In this document: in pieces, positions 1-11,299 of the stretch
Numbering within the stretch: the stretch's first letter is position 1
How the letters are laid out: each line of letters opens with the position of its first letter
From: Brassica napus
Lineage: Eukaryota > Streptophyta > Magnoliopsida > Brassicales > Brassicaceae
Direction of reading: 5' to 3'
Length of the DNA stretch: 64,000 nt
Assembly (NCBI RefSeq): GCF_020379485.1
Contig: NC_063436.1
Span: 12,107,389 to 12,171,388 of the forward strand
Made by a program: the position numbers and the translations under genes
The notes under the pieces: generated by a model
Told to the model about the DNA's origin: nothing
The model's database searches: none
Seen by the model: only the letters and a program-made list of their open reading frames with translations

Positions 1-78
1 AGTTTTACATATTATACAGTAAATCCCTTGTAATTAATAAGACAAGCATTTAAGGGAATGAATGATTTGTATGTATAC

Positions 79-745
79 CTTGTAACATCTATACGCATTT
101 TGGATCTTGATCGCAGCAGCTTCCTCCTTTGATTCCACAATTTGACGTGTTGAGGTATTCAACGTGAGACGTGTGACTTCTACGGCAGCATGTGCAGCCA
201 CCACCGCTGCTTCGGCTGCGACAGCCGACGCGAGAGCCAGAGCTTGTCTAGTCTTTGCTTCTTTGGAAGCATCATAGCCTTTATTGTTGGCATATGGCGG
301 AAAAGGAGGGGGAGGAGGAGGGGATGATGGTGGTGGTAACAACGGCTGAGGAGCTAAATCAGCAAACAGAGGAGGAGGAGGAGGAGGAGGAGGAGGAGGA
401 GGAGGGGATGGTGGGGGCAACAACGGTTGAGGAACAAAATCAGGCAACGGAGGAGGGGACGGCCGAGTAATGGAGGAAGATGAAGGATCTACAGGAGTAG
501 TCTCCTCCAATGAGAATTCAATGGATTCTCTACTCTTTTGTTTCCCAAACCATTTCTTCTTCTCCTTCTCCTGTTTCTTGACAAATCAAACACCAGTATC
601 AAAGAATCAGCAATCCTTATTATTACAAATTCATAATGATTGTTCAAGAATTATAGAGTAAAATCTAGAAACCAACTTGATGTTTTTTGTCTTTTCCTGT
701 AGGTAAACAAGGGGCCGAGACACATGCTAACCAGCCCTTTCCCAT
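79..745 (-). CDS. IQD4: IQ67-domain (IQD) calmodulin-binding protein, 5' part only
   Basis: Two exons on the minus strand can be read: 745-677 (ATG at 745, 23 codons beginning MGKGW) and 576-79, joined in phase 0 by an intron with GT at 676-675 and AG at 578-577. The second exon carries the KKWFG basic motif typical of IQD proteins, a proline-rich stretch, an alanine-rich helix, and the start of the IQ67 domain (AIKIQNAYR). It is cut by a phase-0 donor at 78-77, where this family has a conserved intron. The rest of the IQ67 domain and the C-terminus lie left of the window. IQD proteins bind calmodulin through IQ motifs and act as scaffolds at microtubules, plasma membrane or nucleus. The number 4 is inferred from neighbours matching the Arabidopsis At2g264xx order; the family call is firm, the member less so. 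A TTG at 510 opens a long frame but is not the start. Confidence 0.8.
300..445. repeat. GGA/TCC microsatellite encoding poly-proline
   Basis: Two runs of GGA triplets (about 300-330 and 368-410 on the plus strand) lie inside IQD exon 2 and are read on the minus strand as long proline runs. The plus-strand frame through the same bases gives a poly-glutamate ORF that is only a shadow. Confidence 0.8.
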
Positions 746-2800
746 CTTTTTTGGCTCTCCTGAAATTTCAGACAATGTTTGTTTGAATCATTCTTACAAA
801 AAATGAAATCAATAAGAGGCTAAGGCGGAAGATGAGATCATGTATAAAAGACCTGGTCACGATGGGCCCCACCGTTTTGTGGGAACCCAATTGACTTTTG
901 TAGATATTGAGCTTTGTACGAACTATTCAGCAGATATAACGACAGATACGTTATAACCTCCTTTAAGTTTCTTCCTTCTTTCTTAAATTCTCTGCTTCGT
1001 TGTTCTTACTATCTTATTTTAACTCTATAATTTATTTAATTATTTATTTCTGGAGTTGTTGTTTTTAGAGTTACCAGCTTTTATTGTTTTACATATATCT
1101 AAAGGTGTTAGACAAAATTAGAAAATTGGTTAGATGATGCAGGCGCGCTCCTATCTTCTGTTTGGTCGAGAGTTTCCGTCATCAACAAGAAATGATAAAC
1201 TAAAACAGAATAGAGAAATTAAATCCATAAGTCTAGGGGGTGTTCAATAAGTAAAACAAAACTAACCGAAACGAAACGAACCGAAATAAAGAAAATGGTT
1301 GGATATGGTAATATCGTCGTAGATCGAATATATGTTACTTTTAAGAAACTGAAGTAGTAGAGTAATTTTAAGAAGGGTTTTTCCCTCATGAAGCAAGTAG
1401 TAAAAACAAGAGTCAAAGATTTAAAATATCATATTTATTGATCAAGAGAGTTAAAACTATAATGTATTGGTTAAAAAACTCTAATTCTAGCCTTCTAACT
1501 TTATAGTCGAATTCTTAAATAGTCAATCGACTCAATCCCATGTTCTAGGTTTAGTAATCCCCTTCCTTGTAGTTGACAACTGGGTTAGGTAATTCCATAT
1601 CCTGAAATATGGTAAACAGGAAAAAAACACAGCTCGCGAGCTAGAAATCATCCTAAGCAGGAAAAAAAATGTTGGCTTCTTGCTCTGAACAGGAGATATG
1701 ACTTCCTAGATTAATTATTCCTAACAGATTGTCCTTTATGTTTCGATTGATGGATGAATTTGGAAGATAACATATGCACTATGGTGGACCGGAGTCATAT
1801 CTTCTCAGCAAGTCCTTGGATCGATAATAGAAGTAGGACGTCGCTTTTGAAGGGTCTTTTTGGGTTATTTTGCGATGAACTACTTAGAAACCCGATAGTA
1901 GATTCTTCATTGCGAGGAATCGAAAGAGACTGTCATTCCTTAGGTTATTCGGGTACGGAGACACTTGTGATCTCATGATCTTAATGGATTCGTGATCACG
2001 GATTCGTGTTACAGTAACTAATAAGATCCGTCATATTTCAGATGGCCTTAATGATACGTAGCCTGGTGATCGCCTGATCTAAGTGGCCTATGCCGGATCT
2101 TGCGAGAGAATTGTAGATGTATTTATGTGAGTACATTGTTTTCCTGCTTTTTAGAAGTAAACCATGGCATGAGCTGGGAGATAAAAATCATAGAATAAAT
2201 ATTGTTGGGGATAAACAATTCATGTGCAAATTATTGGGGATAAATATTGGATAAGAATTTTTTTTTTTTTAAAGAAATAAAAAATATAGAAAAACTAAAA
2301 ATATATACATAAATCATGAATGGTTAAATAATGGTTTTTGGAAAAACAAAAAAAAACATTTTCAAAACTACAAACAATCAAAACCATGATGTTTGTGACT
2401 TATTAATATTAGATGATTTATTTGAGATAGCAAAGAGTAAAAGTACATTTAGTAAATCTCTTTAGTTCCATAAGATTCTAACACTTACAACATGCAAGTA
2501 TGTAACATATTGCGTAGCTTCGACCCAAAAAACATATTGCATAGCTTCTTCTAATTCTATTTATTTATTTGGAAGCCGGCTGAGAATAAAACCTCTAAAA
2601 TATCAGGGTATCAGGATGATCAAGTTTTAATCAAACCCATTTTCTTTATTTGAATTTATCAATGATTGCGGAATCAAATCTAGATCGAACCAAACTAATT
2701 AAATAAAGGGCTTATTTGCCAAATCCATAAAATATGACTGGATGAGTGAATTTAATTTTCCTAAAAATATCTTAAAATATGATTGATTCTATCTTAAAGG

Positions 2801-2831
<31 letters not shown>

Positions 2832-3682
2832 GTTGGTTTAAAATTACTAAACCAAATAAAATATAAACATATATATAATATTTTAATACTAATAAAGTAA
2901 ATATAATATAAATTTAACCATGATATTATCGTTAAAGTTTTTAAACTATTTTTAAGATAATGATAATTAACCATCTAAAACACTATAATTATTTATTAAT
3001 ATTAATAATTGAGTGTAAAATATTATTAAACCTAAATATTACTTACGATAAATAAGTTTTATATATATATATATATAATTTATACTAATTTTGATAAATT
3101 GTTTTTTTGATAAAAATTGATAGAGAACTTGTGATTGGTTGATAGTGAAAGAATAACACTAAATTTTACTATGATATATTAATTATTTTAGCACATGCAT
3201 CTCATAATTATATATATAAAGAAACTACAATATATAAGTTGTTATATATATATATATATTCTAGTATCTATGTCAATGTCAAATTAAAAGATAGTAAGTT
3301 TGAATTTTTTTTATTATATTAAAGATTGGATCAAGTAAATATTTATTTATATCATAATCTTAATTTCTATTTATTTTATAAAGTTCTAATAACAATATAG
3401 ATTAAAATTGATGACTCATCAATCAAAATCATAAAAATGACAAATAATCAAAATTACCTAAAATCATCATCACTAATAAGCAAATTTACTTCTCAAATAA
3501 TAGTATAGATATGCATTTTCAAGAGAAAAGTTTTAGATTGACAACTGGTTTTGATTGATCTCATGATAGATTAGCTTTGATCTGCCCCGAACCATATATG
3601 TAAGTTTTCTTTTTACTTAGTTTGATGAATATTTTTTGCATTCATCTGTGGTAGTATGCTTTGGTTTTTGTTTGAGTTTTAG
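746..3682. other. Intergenic, AT-rich, no gene seen
   Basis: The 5' flank of the IQD gene followed by AT-rich DNA. Short ORFs here (for example 1754-1978) have no recognisable domain. TA microsatellites lie at about 2801-2824, 3061-3076 and 3244-3260. At 3495-3508 the reverse strand reads like a Brassicaceae Helitron 5' end (TCTATACTATTA preceded by A), but no matching 3' end was found. Confidence 0.5.
2801..2824. repeat. TA microsatellite
   Basis: Uninterrupted alternating A/T, about 12 units. Two shorter similar runs follow at about 3061-3076 and 3244-3260. Confidence 0.9.
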
Positions 3683-3844
3683 ATTGATGGGTTTCAGAAA
3701 GAAGATGTACAGATGGTGAAGCCTGCAAAAGCAACAACCACACTCGCTTTTATCTTCAAAGAAGGTGTCATGGTCACTGCTGATTCTTGTGCTAGCATGA
3801 TTGGATATATCTTATACGTGATGGGCGATATTGCAGTAATTTAG
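3683..3844 (+). pseudogene. Proteasome beta5 subunit fragment (PBE-like)
   Basis: After a plausible AG acceptor at 3681-3682 the frame reads the end of a beta5 propeptide and the start of the mature subunit (GFQKEDVQMVKPAK, then TTTLAFIFKEGVMV, then an ADS-x-ASM-like stretch). It stops at a TAG at 3842-3844, some 35 residues into the mature region. In active beta5 subunits the residue before the catalytic threonine is glycine (KG-TTT); here it is alanine, and the AADSRASM-like motif reads TADSCASM. The rest of the subunit, about 200 residues, is missing. This is a decayed fragment of the 20S core peptidase gene with no sign of function. The family assignment is confident; its origin (capture or local duplication) is unknown. 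Confidence 0.75.
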
Positions 3845-4584
3845 AAAAAAAAACTTAAAATGTAAAAAACAAGATTACATAATGATATGTCTCAGCAAAT
3901 CTTTTTCCACATGTTATAAGAAGTTGAGAAAAAAAATTTACTTTATATATGTATATAGATATTTTCGAGGCAAAGAAAAGACAAGGACATTTATAAATCC
4001 GTCTCAACAATCAAAAATCTTAGGAGTGTCGTGATTTTCATGAAATAATACCAATTAGTCGTTTAATTACACTTTAGTTATTTTGGATGTGCAATTTTAG
4101 CCTAAGATCACCCAAAATCAGGTTCACTGAACTCTAACATGCAGAAAAAAAACATTCCACTCGGTGGATGTCACTTGGTTTGTCTGAATATAATTTGGAA
4201 TCAAATTAGAGAAGGAGAATAATAGTGCCATGTCATGGAACAACACAATTTCCATACACTTATGTCTTATACGAAGAATATTTAAATTAAGTGGTACAGC
4301 TACAAGTAACGAATATCTGTCAATTTGTCAGATTTCGTTCACGGGAATACTATTTCACCGAAATCAAGACTGATATATATTATACTATGTTTTTGTTTTC
4401 TATATTACATTTGTTTTTTAAAATAAAAATATACAAAACTGACAAGGATTAAAATCCTTCTGAGAGTTAATAATCCCTCAAAAAAGGACTGGTGGTCAAA
4501 TACTTTTATCCCATCACAATTGTTGAGGATGGAGAGCAAAGAAAACAAATTTGAGTGATCAGATTCTTACCGAAAAATTTGAAA
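3845..4584. other. Intergenic, nothing recognised
   Basis: AT-rich DNA between the proteasome fragment and the long inverted repeat. No open frame with a recognisable motif, RNA gene or repeat structure was seen. Confidence 0.4.
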
Positions 4585-6315
4585 ACGAACCAATTGACTG
4601 AATCCTGGCTAAGAACCGACGGAAAAATGATCAATTTCGATCCCGACAATTTCAGTCTTGCCAAATACGACCCGAACAAATGGACAGTACCAAATACAAC
4701 ATCAACTAAATTATAATTAAAAAATATCATCTCTATTTCTCAAAATGTGTATAAATCTATATTGACTCTAATAGAAATTAGTCAACCGTTAACAAAATAA
4801 AACAACATCGTTTAATTTTTTTTATAACACATATGTTCCTTCCGAAACTCGAATCCTTGTCTTCATACCCTTTAAAAAGGGTACACTAACCACTAGACTA
4901 AAGTAACTTATTGAAGTATTTCTTACAAATTTGAAATTATATATATTACTATACTTCTCAATCTTATTCAATTAAAACTTTGGTGATGATTATTTCTGAT
5001 TTATATAAATACATTAACATGTTTTTAATCATCATATATTTAATAAACTTATATTATACTAAAGTATAAATAAATTTATACTTAACTTTGAAACTATTTA
5101 TAAGTTTAGCAAACTTAGCAAACTTAACTTTGAAACTATTTATAAGTTTTTAATATAAATTAGCAAACATATATAAATATTTATACTTATACGAAATTTA
5201 GCAAACTTAACTTTGAAACTATTTATAAGTTTTTAATATAAATTATTTTAAATTTTTAAACCTTGAATGGTAAGTTTTCTTCAAAATTAATATAATATAC
5301 TATATATTTTATGTTTTATATTTTTAGTTATTGTTTAATATGTCTAATACTTTGAAGAAAAAAAATCTAAGTGAAAGAAAGGTAAGAGGATTCTTAACAT
5401 TTTGAACAAAATATCACAAATATATAATATTAATCTGAAAAATAAAAAATCCCACTTAAATTTAAAATCAAAAATAATTTATATAAGAAAATTTTATAAA
5501 TAGCTTCAAATTTTTAATTAGTATATTTAATTTCATCTAATAATAAATATTTTATTATTTATATTTTAGTAAGATATAATTTATTAAAAATATGATAAGT
5601 AAAATACATGTTAATGTATTTATATAAATCAGAACAATTATCACCATAGTTTTAATTGGATAAGATGAAGATGTATGGTAGTTTTATACTCCCTCCGTTC
5701 CTAAAAGATGTATATTCTGGAAAAAAAATTTGTTTCAAAAAGATACATTTTTTACCTTTTCAATGTATGATTTTATGAAAAATTGTAAGTTTCAAAAAAA
5801 TTAATGGTATTTTTTGAATTTCTATTGGCTAAAAATTATGGAAAATTGTTATTCACAAAACAAATGAATACTTGATGAACTTTCTTAATATATGTGAAAA
5901 GTCTAAAATATGCATCTTTTAAAAACAGAGGGAGTATAATTTAATTTTTTTAATAATATTTCAAAAAAAAATTTTATTCTAGTGGTTATTGTGCCTTTTT
6001 AAAAGGGTATGAAAGCATGCGTTCGATTTCTGGAATGAAAATATTTTTTTAATAGAAAATTAGAACAAAATGTTGTCGTTTTATAATTTTAACGGTTGAC
6101 TAATTTCTGTTAGAGTCAATGTAGATTTAATTACGTTTTAAAAAAATCGAATAACTGTTCAAAAAAAAATAAAAAATTCGAGTAATATTTTTAAATTATA
6201 ATTGAATTAATGTCGTATTTGACACTGTCTATTTATTCAGGTCGTATTTGGCACAACATAAATTGTTGGGTTCGAAATTTACCTTTTTCCCGAGAACCGA
6301 CCAACTGTAATTCGA
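4585..6315. mobile_element. Long terminal-inverted-repeat element, non-coding
   Basis: A left arm (about 4585-5260) and a right arm (about 5455-6315) are imperfect reverse complements. Matching blocks include CCAAATACGACC, GGACAGT, TTGACTCTAA, AGTCAACCGTTAA and GATTTATATAAATACATTA. The right arm is longer because a Stowaway-like MITE sits in it at 5689-5934. The left arm carries three near-copies of TAACTTTGAAACTATTTATAAG (at about 5082, 5124 and 5206). The loop (about 5265-5450) has no coding capacity. Arms of roughly 600 bp suggest a non-autonomous Mutator-like or foldback element. The outer limits are uncertain by tens of bases and no target-site duplication could be fixed. Confidence 0.65.
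5689..5934. mobile_element. Stowaway-like MITE (Tc1/mariner type)
   Basis: This 246-bp element begins CTCCCTCCGTTCC and ends in GGGAG. Its ends are inverted repeats of about 25 bp (CTCCCTCCGTTCCTAAAAGATG against CTCCCTCTGTTTTTAAAAGATG on the other strand) and it is flanked by TA on both sides (5687-5688 and 5935-5936). The CTCCCTCCG terminus and TA target are the Stowaway hallmark. It interrupts the right arm of the long inverted repeat and is absent from the matching place in the left arm, so it inserted later. Confidence 0.8.
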
Positions 6316-6624
6316 AATGTGAAGCCGATAGAGATAGCAACAACAAACCCAAATTTACATCAAATGCATGCCTCTTCAACAAACCCAAATTTCGGTTAAA
6401 TAATGCGAGTTTGTTTATTAATAAACTAAACAGCAATCAGACACATTGTTTTTTTTTATAGTTTAATTAAACACAATTTGATTGAATCGTCGGTAGAAAT
6501 TAGAAAATGCCTAAACACAGTTGAAAGATTTGTCGGTTTACGAAGTAAAAAGTGAACCCATTCCTCTCAACATTTTAAAACATGCCACTCACTTCTCCAC
6601 ATGCATTAACATTGTTCCTCTCCA
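6316..6624. other. Upstream flank of PME12
   Basis: About 300 bp between the inverted-repeat element and the PME12 start codon. Short ORFs here have no recognisable content. No certain TATA box was picked out. Confidence 0.4.
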
Positions 6625-8672
6625 ATGGCTCTCTCTTCACTCAGTTTCTATTTTCTATGCTTTCTCCTCTTCACTCCTTCCATTTTCTCGTATTCATCTC
6701 CGACTTCCCCAAACCCTAATCAAATCTCTTCCACAAGTTTCTGCAAGAACGCACCATATCCAGATGCATGTTTCCACTCTTTAAAACTCTCTCTCTCCAT
6801 CAACATAAGCCCTAACATTCTCTCTTTCCTCCTTCAAACCCTCAAACTAGCTCTTTCCGAGGCTGGAAAACTCACCGATCTCCTTTCAGCCGCCGGAATC
6901 TCGAACAACCTCGTTGAGGGCCAACGTGGCTCTCTTCAAGACTGCAAAGATCTCCACCACATAACTTCTTCCGTACTGAAACGTTCTCTCTCCAAAATCA
7001 AAGAAGATGCTAATGATCCACGGAAGCTAGCTGCCGCTAGAGCTTACTTGAGCGCTGCTCTCACCAACAAGAACACTTGCTTGGAAGGTCTTGACTCGGC
7101 ATCTGGTCCACTAAAGCCAAAGCTCGTGACTTCCTTTACGACCACTTACAAACACGTAAGCAATTCTCTTTCGACTCTTTCAAAACAAAGAAAGACCAAT
7201 CATCTTAAAACCAATAGCAAGACCAAGAACCGCCGGTTACTTGGGTTATTTCCCGACTGGGTATCTGAGAAAGATCGCCGGTTTTTAGAAGATTCCGGTG
7301 ATGAGTATGACGAGTATGAGCCGAGTGAGATCCTCATTGTGGCTGCTGATGGAACAGGTAATTTTACAACTATTAACGAAGCTATAAGCTTTGCTCCTAA
7401 TATGAGTAACGACAGAGTGCTGATATATTTAAGAGAAGGTGAGTATAACGAAAACATTGAGATTCCAAGTTACAAGACTAATATTGTCCTGATCGGTGAT
7501 GGATCCGATGTTACGTTTGTTACCGGCAACCGCAGCGTCGGAGATGGATGGACCACTTTTCGATCTGCTACTCTTGGTAATTATATCCTTTGACTTTTTT
7601 TTATAAGATCTCGTTTGGATAAAACAAAACGCAAGTGCTATATTGATTGGGCCATAGTGTATCATGATTTAACACTGTGGATTTTGATTTTTTTTGTCAA
7701 CTAAGACTATTGAATTTATTTTCATTTAATGTTTACATCTATAAATTGCTTTCAGAAAGAAAAGAAAAACGGTTGTGAACGCTTTCAAAGTGTTCAAGAG
7801 GTTGTAGAATTTATTTTTATGTTATTCTAATCAAAATGCTTAAGATTAGTTAAGTTAAAAGATTGTAAACTTTGTATACTTCTTGTAGCTTTACTTTTTG
7901 CAACCAAAATTTTGAATTATAGCTAAAGTTCTTGGCAACTAAATCAAGATTGTATTTGTAATGGTTCTCATACTTGGTCACAGCGGTTTCTGGCGAAGGA
8001 TTCTTGGCGAGGGATATAACCATAATGAACACAGCGGGACCAGAGAAGCATCAAGCGGTTGCTTTACGCGTTAACGCGGATTTTGTGGCCTTATACAGAT
8101 GTGTCATTGACGGTTACCAGGACACACTTTACACTCACTCGTTCCGACAATTCTACCGTGAATGTGATATATATGGAACAATTGATTATATATTTGGCAA
8201 CGCGGCTGTGGTTTTCCAAGGCTGCAACGTAGTCTCAAAGTTGCCAATGCCAGGTCAGTTCACTGTAGTTACGGCACAGTCACGAGATAGTCCGGATGAA
8301 GACACTGGGATCTCGATGCAGAACTGCTCCATCTTTGCCACGGAAGATTTGTTAAATAGCTCAACTAGAGTGAATAGCTATTTAGGGCGTCCATGGAGAG
8401 GATATTCAAGAACCGTTCTAATGGAATCTTTTATTGATGAATTTATTCACGGTTCGGGTTGGACCAAATGGGCCGGTGGTGAAGGACTTGATACTCTGTA
8501 TTATGGCGAGTACAATAATTACGGGCCAGGTTCTGATACAAGTAAGCGGGTCAACTGGTCGGGTTATCACATTATGGGTTACGAAGATGCGTTTAACTTC
8601 ACGACAACGGAGTTTATCACCGGCGATGGTTGGTTAGGCAGTACTTCCTTCCCTTATGATAATGGCATATAA
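6625..8672 (+). CDS. PME12: Pectin methylesterase with PMEI pro-domain (type I)
   Basis: Two exons, 6625-7576 and 7984-8672, give 546 residues; the intron is phase 1 with GT at 7577 and AG at 7982-7983. Residues 1-22 are a hydrophobic signal peptide. A PMEI-like pro-region (about 35-185) is followed by basic processing motifs RRLL (203-206) and DRRFL, then the catalytic beta-helix (about 235-530). The active-site blocks are intact: GEYNE, QAVALR (Q341), YQDTLY (Q363, D364), DYIFG (D385) and LGRPW (R453). The enzyme demethylesterifies cell-wall homogalacturonan after secretion. Start choice: the first Met of the signal peptide with no longer frame upstream. Length and sequence fit the Arabidopsis PME12 type, and PME13 lies next on the same strand, as in Arabidopsis. 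Confidence 0.93.
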
Positions 8673-9374
8673 CACAAAATTTTGGAACAAGTGTATAGAA
8701 ATCGTTGCCTTCCAATAAAAATCTAATTATTATACATGAAAAAGTATCTACATAATTTTACGGTTTGTGATATTGCCCAATCATCATATCAGCTACTTTT
8801 TTTTTTTTTTGGATCAAATATCATATCAGCTACTAAAGATATATTTTTCTTGAGTTCTATTATCTGAGTTCCCACTTGTACGAATGGGATACCCATGCGG
8901 GTGTGTCTTTTGAACCTTCAAAATTTTAAATAAAAAAAAGTTGACATCTTGTATTCTATCAGTCACATGCATTTATGAAGACGGTGAAGTTACTACTATA
9001 TCACGGGCCAGATAGTTTTGAATACTTAATTTTGCTGCTACCATGTCATCCACTATTAAACCACATGATGACAAGTTTTTCCCCTACAAATGTCATTTAT
9101 TTTTCTTTTTATCTGTTTTGCTACTACCATGTCATCCACTATCTAACATACACAGATTTCTTCCTCACTTTGGTTTTTTTCAGAATTTTTGTTATTATTT
9201 TCTTTCTCGGATTATACGACTGCTCTACACAACAAGCCGATTATAGATTTTAAATTAATTTATCTATAAATAAAATAAAAATATGTTTTGGTAACAAATT
9301 AATTAATTTTAATAAAATATATGTTTAAGTAAAACTAATTGAGTTAAGCATCACTTCAGCAATGTTTATAATTA
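8673..9374. other. Intergenic, 3' flank of PME12
   Basis: A near-repeat of CTACCATGTCATCCACTA occurs at about 9039 and 9126. No coding sequence was recognised. Confidence 0.4.
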
Positions 9375-9401
9375 CTAGAGACGGTTCCGGGCTACGCCCG
9401 G
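9375..9401 (-). mobile_element. Helitron-like 3' terminus
   Basis: On the reverse strand the sequence runs CCGGGC-GTA-GCCCGG (a perfect 6-bp stem at 9387-9401), eight bases, CTAG (9378-9375) and then T. A short GC-rich hairpin just before CTRR, followed by T, is the Helitron 3' signature. The matching 5' TC end was not found, so the element's extent is unknown. It may include the gene fragments to its right. Confidence 0.5.
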
Positions 9402-9589
9402 ATTATTTTCAAATATTATAATTTTATATAAAGAATTGTAAAAGTTTTAAAATAGAACTCAAAATTAGCTTTTTCTTAATATTAAAATGTACATTAAGCA
9501 AAAAAAGATTAGAAGTTAACCAAACTTGTTTATGATTGTTATTTCTTTATTTCTATTTTGGTATCCTTTGAATTTTTAAGCTACTATTT

Positions 9590-10410
9590 TTTTTGGTAAT
9601 GTACCCGAAACATTGCAGCAGCTTCGTCCCATAAGACCTTCCTTTGAATATTCTCAATGTTCGCTCCATTATCACCAATCTTTCTCTTTACTACATGTTC
9701 TTCCTCCATTTTTTTGCCTCTTGCTCTACACCAAACTTCTTTCTTTAGCCTTCTTAGCCTTCTCAGTTGCTTCTGCGAGTGTCTCCATTTTCCCAACCAT
9801 ATCTTTGTTTATTTATTCCAACCTCTCTTTGCTTATTTTCTCTGTTTCTTTGGCTACCTCGATCTCAGAATTTCTGCAACCCTTGTGTTGGCTTTTTCTT
9901 AAGCCTCATGAGTACACTTGCTAAGCTCATATTACTCTGTTAGTAACAGTGTTAGGCTTGACGGACAATCAACATTGTTTTACTTGAAAGCATGTTCGCT
10001 CTCGAAAACCTTGATGGAAACAGCTAATGCCAATCTCTAAAAATCTTTAGCAGCCTCAATTTCTTCTTAGCTGCAAATAAACTGCTCTCAATTGTACCTG
10101 GTCGAGCCTTTTCTTCCTTTGCCTCTTCTCAAAACATTCGCAGCTTTTCACAAGCAAGGCCAGGATGATCTCCCTTCATCAGCTTCTTGAGTTGCTTGCT
10201 GCAACTGCTTCAGTAGCTCCACCATTTCCTCGCTGGCTTCCTTTCCTTGGACTCAGCAAGAATGATTTTTATCTCGTTCTCATCTTCTAGAGTAGTTATC
10301 TCTATAGATTCCATTTCTTTTGTATGGAACTTGTTCTGTAATGAGATATCTCTGGTTGCTACCAAGTCGTATGTTCCCTCCTTCGGCTTGTATGTTTCAA
10401 TATGGTCATT
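9590..10410 (-). pseudogene. WEB-family coiled-coil gene remnant (DUF827)
   Basis: The reverse strand holds a broken coiled-coil protein in several frames. In order down the strand it shows AREEMVELLKQLQQAT-like, KEIEAAK then RLALA and FESE, YELSKCTHEA-EEKANTRVAEI, EIEVAKETEKISKERLEEINKDM and KMETLAEATEKAKKAKE. This series of heptad motifs and the YELS-x-x-x-HEAEE block are characteristic of the WEB1/PMI2 family, which supports light-driven chloroplast movement. Frameshifts and stop codons (for example after AAKDF and in the CTHEA stretch) break it, so it is a pseudogene. It lies 200 bp from a Helitron-like 3' end. The family call rests on remembered motifs. Confidence 0.6.
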
Positions 10411-11195
10411 CAAACATCAAGGAGATACGTCGCAAAAGATGAAACTGGCACCAATCTATATCACCAGCGATCTCTGATCTCTTATGAACCTAAATGAGAG
10501 GTATTGTTAAAATTGTTAGTGGTTAGATCAAAAATCTTAATAACTCTGCTTTGCACTTGCATTACCATAATAATGAGTGGCAGTTGTGTATATACACATA
10601 CTCAGCATCAGAGTAGATTCCAAGCTTAAGCCCTTTGCTATGAACATAATATGATAAAGCTTTGATAATCGTAACCAGGTTTTCCTGTCAGATATATCAG
10701 AAACACATCTTAGTTTCATTCTTAAATTGTCAAAACATCTCAGTAAAAAAAAAATCAGGTATAGAAACACTAAAAGAGAAGTAAAACAAAGTAACGAACA
10801 CCAAACTATACGTATGTTGATATACTTGCTACCTATTGCAGAGAGACCACTTCAAACAAATGCATCAGTTGCTGAGAAACTCATATTATTTTTAAATATA
10901 ATGATAATTAATATATCAATCTTGTATCAGATTACTTTTCTTAATAATAGAATCAATAATCACGGGTTTGTTTAATATGAGAGTTCATTGATGTTACGCT
11001 GAAAGTGATTCTAGCTTCTTTTTCTTTTTTGTTATCTGTTAGATTAATAAAAGGTCATCAAGACCAACATTTATGCAATATGCCTCAAAAACTCAATGGA
11101 AACTACACTAATAGCAAAAACATATATAAATGTTCGCAGTTGTAAAATCACAAAGAAGCAAACGTTTATAATTAAGCGTAAGACAAAGATATTAG
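10411..11195. other. Unassigned stretch between gene remnants
   Basis: AT-rich DNA with no recognisable protein motif. It may be intron or spacer of the same composite insertion that holds the WEB-like and WD40-like pieces. Confidence 0.3.
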
Positions 11196-11201
11196 ATCAG
11201 T

Positions 11202-11268
11202 GTGAGGTTCAATGTTCCAAATACGCACCGTTTGATCAAAAGAACCATAAGCAGGCTTTGTCCCCTGG
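11202..11268 (-). pseudogene. WD40-repeat-like gene fragment
   Basis: After a possible AG acceptor the reverse strand reads GTKPAYGSFDQTVRIWNIEPH. The GSFDQTVRIWN block is a typical WD40 repeat end. Only about 20 residues are recognisable; flanking frames hold stops. It lies in the same orientation as the WEB-like remnant. It is too short to name a gene. Confidence 0.4.
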
Positions 11269-11299
11269 GATAGTAGATAAGAATTAGCGCTGAGATCTG

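Noticed and set aside
255..470. Plus-strand glutamate-rich ORF
   Set aside because: Opposite frame of the IQD proline codons; the minus-strand gene has splice sites and family motifs.
1754..1978. Plus-strand ORF of 74 codons
   Set aside because: No recognisable domain or splice context; probably chance.
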